Assembly (NCBI GenBank): GCA_032718565.1
Contig: JAVGVS010000004.1
Coordinates: forward strand, 3,548,802-3,612,801
Direction: 5' to 3'
Length of the DNA: 64,000 bases
Source: Distichodus sexfasciatus
Taxonomy: Eukaryota > Chordata > Actinopteri > Characiformes > Distichodontidae
Under the pieces are notes generated by a model. It searched no databases. It was not told the origin of the DNA and saw only the letters and a program-made list of their open reading frames with translations. Shown here one piece after another: positions 58,586 to 64,000 of this stretch. How positions within the stretch are numbered: position 1 is the stretch's first letter; every line of letters starts with the position of its first letter. The position numbers were made by a program, and so were the translations under genes.

Positions 58586-59444
58586 CTGAGTGACACGATG
58601 CTGCCATTGCGATGCACACAGACCACCTGCCTGGCCTGATAGCCCACCTCGATGCTCCACAGGTTGCTCTCCTGCCGGTTCAGCCTGTTGCGGTTTCTCT
58701 TGCTCTTGATCAGCTCCTGTGTCTCTGAATCCCGTGCCCCCTTGCGCTCCTTGGCTTTCCTGCGCCTGACCTGCCGCGCCACCCTGCCTGGGGGAAGCAA
58801 GGAAGGGGCAATGGGTGTTGGCAATGGGCCGCACTCGCTCCAGCCTCCCACCCGCAGGTTGAAGGCGGTCTCCCTTCCCTCGCAAGGCCTGGGAGCACAA
58901 GTGCGGAACTCTGTCAGGTTAGGGCAAGCCGAGCCACCAAATAAGGGAGGCACTAGGACGGCCCGGACCCGGTTCTGGAGTCCAAGGCCGCACGTCTTGG
59001 AGCAGGCAGTCCAAGGACTGAAAAGTGACACCACACAGTCCTGTGGGCAAGGGATCAGGCAGGCCTGCTCTAGTCGTGGTCGCGGCTCAAAGTATTCGCA
59101 GATGGCATCGTCAGCGGGCGAGCCATCGGCTTTCAGAGCGCAGCTCACCTCCCTGATCTGGATTCCCTCCTCACCCTGTGAGCATGGCCTAGCTCGGGTA
59201 AAGCCAGGCCCAGGGACGGTGCGCTGGGCAACGGGGACGCAACGGTTCCAGGCTCCCAGCTGCCAGTCGTAAAGCTCTCTGTGCCAGTCACAAACTCGAA
59301 AGCAGCTCTGCTGGTTGGCAGGCCGTGCCGACTGCAGGCAGTTGGTGGGAAGCGTGGTCCAACCTTCCACGTGGGCACACCACACCGCCCGGCTCTGGCT
59401 GCCTCCGGGACCGCACTCGCTGCCCATACACCTCCCCCACGGAC
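58586..59444 (-). CDS. thsd7a: THSD7A exon J (859 bp, large N-terminal TSP1 exon)
   Basis: The acceptor is a pyrimidine-rich run ending in CTCAG just right of 59444. The donor is CAG|GTGAGC at 58585. The exon starts with two bases that complete a glycine codon and ends two bases into a codon: 285 whole codons plus 2+2. It reads PWGRCMGSECGPGG, then RAVWCAHVEGWTTL and CFRVCDW, closing the first TSP1 module. A divergent module follows with YDWQLGAWNRC and EEGIQIREVSC, then CLIPCPQDC, then a canonical module with LFSPWTACSKTCGLGLQNR and GGSACPNLTEF. The C-terminal third is a very basic linker rich in RRRK and RNRNR, followed by YQARQVVCVHRNGS. N-glycosylation sequons NLT and NGS are visible. The linker is preceded by a proline-rich stretch (PLPTPIAPSLLPPG) that looks longer than I remember in mammals. 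There is no sign of an intron within it. Confidence 0.93.
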
Positions 59445-62085
59445 CTGAGGAGGAGGAGGCAGAAGAGCAGCATGTGAGTGTGGGAGAGGAGAAGAGATAA
59501 GAAGAAAATGTAGCAAAATATGTTGCTTTTCAAATGTGTTAGTACTGCACTTGGATAAACCTTAACATCTGAGTACAGTTACTTTTTGATATGACTTCTT
59601 CAGCATACAAATTGATTACTAATCAAGGAGACCAATAACTATTATTTTGAACCGAAATGTCTACTGTAAAAATTAAAAAAATAGAATAACAAATACTTCA
59701 CCTCAAAATTTTAATGCCTTTTGACACGTTTAGTGCTGAAAACTTTTTGAGAATGTTTTTCACACAAAAAGTGCAGAGTTCTCAGATCCACTTTTAATGA
59801 TGTTTAACAAGTTAAAATAACAAGCAAATGCATGAATAAATAAATAAAAACAGCTCCCTGAAGTTTCCCTAAATGAGGAAAGGTACATTTGAAATGTTTC
59901 TCTCAATTAATAGTCCATATTGAGCAACAACAGGTTGGGTGAAAAAAAAAGAGACAGCTGAATTAGAGCCAAAGAAGGGCACCAAATAATAAGTTAATTT
60001 GCTCAGAATATCTGTAGAAAAATGTATGGATAACCATAAAAAATGCTAAATATCCGCCCCGATAAGCAGCTAAGGCCAATAATTGTTCTACCCCTGATAA
60101 TGTCGCCATTATCTTTACCTCACGTTATCGTTATCTCACTATCATGCAATTTTCTGCTGTGGTTCTTGGCACATTATCTGCAATGAGGTACACCTGCTAC
60201 TGGCTTCATTATTGCACATTATTCTTAAAGCTTCATTCATTGCAGCTTATTTTTTGTGTTATACACTCTTGCACATGTAAGCGCACTTGGCAATAACAAA
60301 TTCTGATATTAGTTTATCTTTGAGCTCATTTTAGCAGTTTAGGCCTGATACTTTAACCAATCAAACATCCTTTCTTCAACAACATAGAGGCTACTGCTTG
60401 AACTAGGAGTGTGTGCTTACTGGTTTGGTCACGGTATGAAAACCATATTTTCCGTCACACTGTCCCTGCGGTATGAGATATTCTTTAACTACTCATCAAA
60501 GGAAGAAAGTAGGAATCTCACAGGCAAAGTAAACTGCAGAGGAACACGCGTAGATGAACATGTCAAGTGTATGATGCCCGAAGGAGGCACCTCCCCCAAA
60601 CCTTTTCCCCAGCAAAAAAAAACTCTATGGGAGCACCACCGTCACTCTTTGCCAAATTCAAGGTAACGAAGTTTAAAAGGAATGTTTGCAACTTGTTCCA
60701 ATGGATAGCATGTCTTAGCACTGGTGAAATAAACACAATATAATTGATGCAGAGTTTAATTTTTAGCTTCCTATTGGCCATAAGAACAAACTGAATTAAC
60801 TAAAATTCCTTCTGTATACTTTTGCAATTGAACATTGCCATTCAATCCATTTGCCATTTTAAAATTTCTTCTCACCCATCGCCTTATTTTGACAAACAAT
60901 GACTCTTTCAGTCTTTATCCCAGATTGCTATATAATTGAAGAATAAAAATGCTAACAGCAAGGCTGTGAGATTGGCATGCGATTACAGAACTAATGCCTG
61001 TACAGACTAGAGATGAGGACTCTAGGAGGAGTTTACGATTTGAGTTTACTCTGGTCACACAGAAGTCACACACGCAGCGACTTGCAAATTGACTTCAAAC
61101 TCGTCCTTAAAAAATCTGAGACTCGACACAGACTTAAGATGATTATTTTTACTTTATTGATTATTTATTTTCATGCATCAGCTTACAGTAATTATCTGAC
61201 TATCTGATGTCTTTCCTTCCCTTATTATTACAGTTGTGCTACACTGTGAGCGTGGTGGAAGGCACAGCTGCACCGGCACTATTTGTGATTGTCGTCAGAT
61301 ATAATGGCTGCGGTCAAAGTGCTAACTAATGGATAGCTGCAAGCAATATGTAAAAAATAAAAGATGCTGGGATGACTACATGTTATTATTAACATTGGCT
61401 ACAACAGTGGTTTCTCGGTCTTAGATCACTCGAGGACAAGTATGACTTCTCTAATCTAGAAATGTTTTGTAGCCCATATCTAATAAGAGAAGAAAGTCAA
61501 GTGATTATCTTGATACCTGTATAGTTATAACTGGTTTGTTTGACTGTTTGTTTAGTAACAATAAGCAAATAACCTCTCCTCATTTTGTTGCACCATGGTT
61601 GGGTTCAGTTTACATCTGATTAAAACAATAAGAAAACTGGGTGCAAAATACAGTTGATCATATATAACTATTCAGTGCTGGTATAATAAAAGATGAAGCT
61701 GAATGTACTTTGAATTACTTAGAAACAGGATTGAAATTATATGAACAGACTAAATGTCATGTATTTTATGAAAGAATGTTAATTACAATCATGAGACTTG
61801 ACTTACTATGGGACAAAAGACTTGGACTTGCCCCTCAAAGACCTGAAACTTAACTTGGACCCGAGATCAAAGACTTCAGACTTGACCTGGAATCAAGATT
61901 AAAGAATTGATACTTGAATTGGAACTGAGATCAAAGACTTTGGACATGATCTGAAGTCAAGACCTGACCAAGACCTGAGATCAAAATATTGAGAACTGAC
62001 TTGGACTCGAGATCGAAGACTTGGGTTTGTTCTTGAGTTTGACCCCCACACTTTAACCCTACAACCCCTTAGCCACAAGGTTTAC
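59445..62085. other. Intronic sequence upstream of exon J
   Basis: Part of the intron preceding exon J. A possible LINE tail ends with CACTTGGCAATAACAAATTC near 60300. A GACTTGGACT/GAGATCAAAGACTT-rich degenerate repeat lies at 61795-62040. No upstream THSD7A exon was identified. Confidence 0.45.
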
Positions 62086-62089
62086 TTAT

Positions 62090-62990
62090 TTCTATAGAAA
62101 TAAACTGAAAAAAACACCACCACTCTCTCGTTTTTCTGTATGTGATACATTTATTGGTCCACAAAACACGTGTTTCAGCCCTAGGCCATCTTCAGCGTGT
62201 ATATATACATATAAATTCTAGGTGGTGACAATGGTGCCCCCTTACCACCTGCTACTTAAGTATCAGGGGCCATTTTACATCACCATCATAGACACAGGAC
62301 ATTTCAAAATGTTAACCAAAAAAGTTGAATGGCAAGTAATTCTCCCTCTCATCGAGAATGTATTGACAGTGGATGTAAAGAGGGAATTGCCTTTAATTAT
62401 GTCATTGCAATTTACGCAGTCTGGGTGAAGAGATGTAAGCCGATTGGATGGCGTTATGAAAGAGTCCGCCTTAACCAGTGTATCTTCATGCTTTTGGACC
62501 TCTTTTAGGCAAAGAGAGGGGGTTCTTGAAAGTTCTGGCCAATTTTCACTTGATAAAATATTTTTTATCAAGTTCACTCACAACAGACTTTATCTCATCA
62601 GAAATAGGAGAATAAGTGGTAGACAGAACGACACGATTATTTGAATTAGATTTTTTTTTCTTAAATAGTGATTCTTGCTCTGCGCCGCGCAGTCAGTCTA
62701 AACAAGCGTCCATTTTTTTGTGTCATAACCCTTGGAAAGGAACCTATCATAAAAAATTTTAGCCTGATTTACAAACTCTTCTTCAGTACTGCAGATCCTT
62801 CTCATGTACAAAAACTGACTATATGGGAGACTTTTTTTCATAGAGGGAGGGTGATAGCTATTTGAGTGCAAAAGATTATTTCTGTCCATATGTTTGTGAA
62901 ACACTGGTGTCTGTAAAACCGATCGTGTAGATCTATAAACCATAAAACCTAAAAAGGATGTTATGGTGTTGCTTGTTTCACTTGATACTT
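62090..62990 (-). pseudogene. Penelope-like retroelement fragment (RT C-terminus and 3' end)
   Basis: On the minus strand from about 62943 it reads HKHMDRNNLLHSNSYHPPSM, KKSLPYSQFLYMRRICSTEE and NQAKIFYDRFLSKGYD. This is the conserved C-terminal thumb-side region of Penelope-like reverse transcriptases. Decayed frames follow, then GAAGATGGCCTAGGGCTGAA and ACACGTGTTTTGTGGACC with AATAAATG at about 62150, the form of Penelope 3' ends. The 5' part and the GIY-YIG endonuclease are not recognisable here. Stops and shifts show it is dead. Confidence 0.75.
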
Positions 62991-64000
62991 ATTTATACAG
63001 AACATTAATGGGGGATATGTGGTTTACGTTTTTTGCATAAACTAAGTGATGTGTGTGAACTGAAGCAGCTGTCTCTTGATAGCCAAAAGCAGCAGCTGAC
63101 AATCTTTGAAGAGCTGACAGTGTTTGCTACACATCCTTAATATAGAGCCTCCTTTTCGTTGTGCGGCCCACGCTTTGCTCAGCTATGTCTACAGGAAACT
63201 TGTTTATTCAACGAGGAGAAAAACATCAAGCAACAATAAAAATGCTGAGGAGAGAGAGAGAGAGAAAAAATGGCCTTAGTGCTGACTTTGCGGAGCTTAA
63301 TTTCAGTACATTTTTCCCTTCACTAATCACCCCCTGAAACTACTCTGCAGGCAGGGTTATTGTTGTTAGTGGAACAATTCTGCTAGGTCACCGTTTCCTC
63401 CATCGCTCTAGCGAGAAGATAAGCCGTGGAATTTTGCTCTTCCTTTTTATATTTTGCAGAGCCATTAAACAAACAGTTGAGACCTGGTTGTGAAAGAAAG
63501 GATGACACAAATTGCTGGTTGATCTTCCAATGCTAACACACCACAAAGTTTGAAAAACAAAGTGTAAATTTTGAATGGTGACATTTTTATTGCTGGGCCA
63601 TTTGACATTTAAATTAAAAACAATCTTCTCTTTTTATAAGAAGAGTCTGATTCTGGAGTGCGAGAGCCTGTATTGTTGAAACAAAGATTGATCAATTTGT
63701 TTTTTTCTCACAATTTTCAAAAATAAAACTGTTCTTTTACTTCTCAGCACTTTCTTCCTACTTCCAAACACGCCTTACATGAAATTAATTATTAATAAAT
63801 ACTTTAGCTACCTCTTTGTGAGCTGGAGACTTGGAAAAAGTTTATGATACGAGTAAAGCTGAACATAGGAGTAGCAAAATGCAGGCGTCACCCTGGTGAC
63901 CGGGCTGATGTAATGTAGTAATCACAGAAAGTAATAGCGATTCTAAACTTCTTCTTTGTTTGACTCAGTTAGCTTCTATTGCCCTCAGACGTACCCTTAC
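62991..64000. other. Intronic sequence at the right edge
   Basis: No exon or element recognised. 63080-63430 is less AT-rich and unique-looking, and a short GAGAGAGA run lies near 63250. Confidence 0.45.

Larger units (their letters stand above)
1..64000 (-). other. thsd7a: THSD7A-type gene, internal portion (partial at both ends)
   Basis: Ten minus-strand exons read in order from right to left encode tandem thrombospondin type-1 (TSP1) modules collinear with vertebrate THSD7A, a large type I membrane glycoprotein with about 21 TSP1 repeats, expressed for example in podocytes and endothelium. Every exon has an AG acceptor and a GT donor. All junction phases fit, so the joined frame runs about 822 codons without a stop. 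Diagnostic stretches include WKTHKWRRCQLVPWS, ECGPGG followed by RAVWCAHVEGWTTL, GNQTALCG and LVGLDECVPLDEAECGPGTQ. The arrangement alternates canonical TSP1 modules (WxxWxxC followed by C) with the divergent modules typical of this family. The 5' exon (signal peptide) and the 3' exons (last TSP1 repeats, transmembrane helix, tail) lie outside the window. Teleosts can carry duplicated thsd7a copies and a related thsd7b. The A assignment rests on remembered family sequence, and which duplicate this is cannot be told from here. Confidence 0.87.

Noticed and set aside
58652..59272. 206-codon frame on the + strand
   Set aside because: It is antisense to exon J, whose splice sites, phase and homology are clear.

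Overview
The window is vertebrate, almost certainly teleost fish, nuclear DNA. The evidence is a split protein-coding gene with canonical GT/AG introns embedded in a repeat landscape typical of fish: Tc1-like transposons with several terminal-repeat types, hAT-type MITEs with 8-bp target duplications, tRNA-derived SINEs, a Tx1/L1-like LINE, a Penelope-like fragment, a DIRS-type tyrosine-recombinase retrotransposon and a short non-autonomous LTR element. It contains no bacterial-type genes, CRISPR arrays or RNA genes that I can support.

The only host gene I recognise lies on the minus strand and fills the window. It is a THSD7A-type gene (thrombospondin type-1 domain-containing 7A). Ten consecutive internal exons can be placed with splice sites: 58586-59444, 54746-54994, 50807-50988, 42246-42401, 37245-37448, 26954-27145, 22987-23245, 8382-8497, 7621-7765 and 5597-5700. 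All nine junctions are phase-compatible. Spliced together they give 2466 nt, about 822 residues, with no stop, made of tandem TSP1 modules. That is about half of the family's roughly 1650 residues. The signal-peptide end lies beyond base 64000. The remaining TSP1 repeats, transmembrane segment and cytoplasmic tail lie to the left of base 1.

Layout from left to right. 1-4720: a degenerate satellite-like array, split by a decayed Tc1-like element that itself carries a hAT MITE. 5597-8497: three exons, with an intron between the first two that is almost entirely a purine tract on the + strand. 8595-9999: a hAT-like MITE with another element inside it. 10033-14910: a SINE and a 5'-truncated Tx1-like LINE with a very GC-rich 3' region and a poly(A) tail. 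14911-22986: quiet intron with a few SINE and LINE tails. 22987-27145: two exons. 28646-34207: a complete but mutated DIRS element inserted into a minisatellite-like array. 35258-36560: a small hAT MITE and a CA-rich minisatellite. 37245-42401: two exons flanking a Tc1-like MITE into which a 3-kb LTR element has inserted. 42402-54745: the rest of the H-G intron, exon H and the H-I intron, holding SINEs, microsatellites, Tc1 and hAT MITEs. 54746-59444: the two 5'-most exons of the window. 59445-64000: intron with a Penelope-like reverse transcriptase fragment.

The gene appears intact while nearly every long intron has been invaded, often by nested insertions whose order can be read from their target duplications. 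No new defence or metabolic system is apparent. The most unusual structures are the DIRS internal complementary region with GTAA-centred palindromes, the tandem-repeat-filled non-autonomous LTR element, the 1.7-kb homopurine intron and a perfect 21-bp hairpin.
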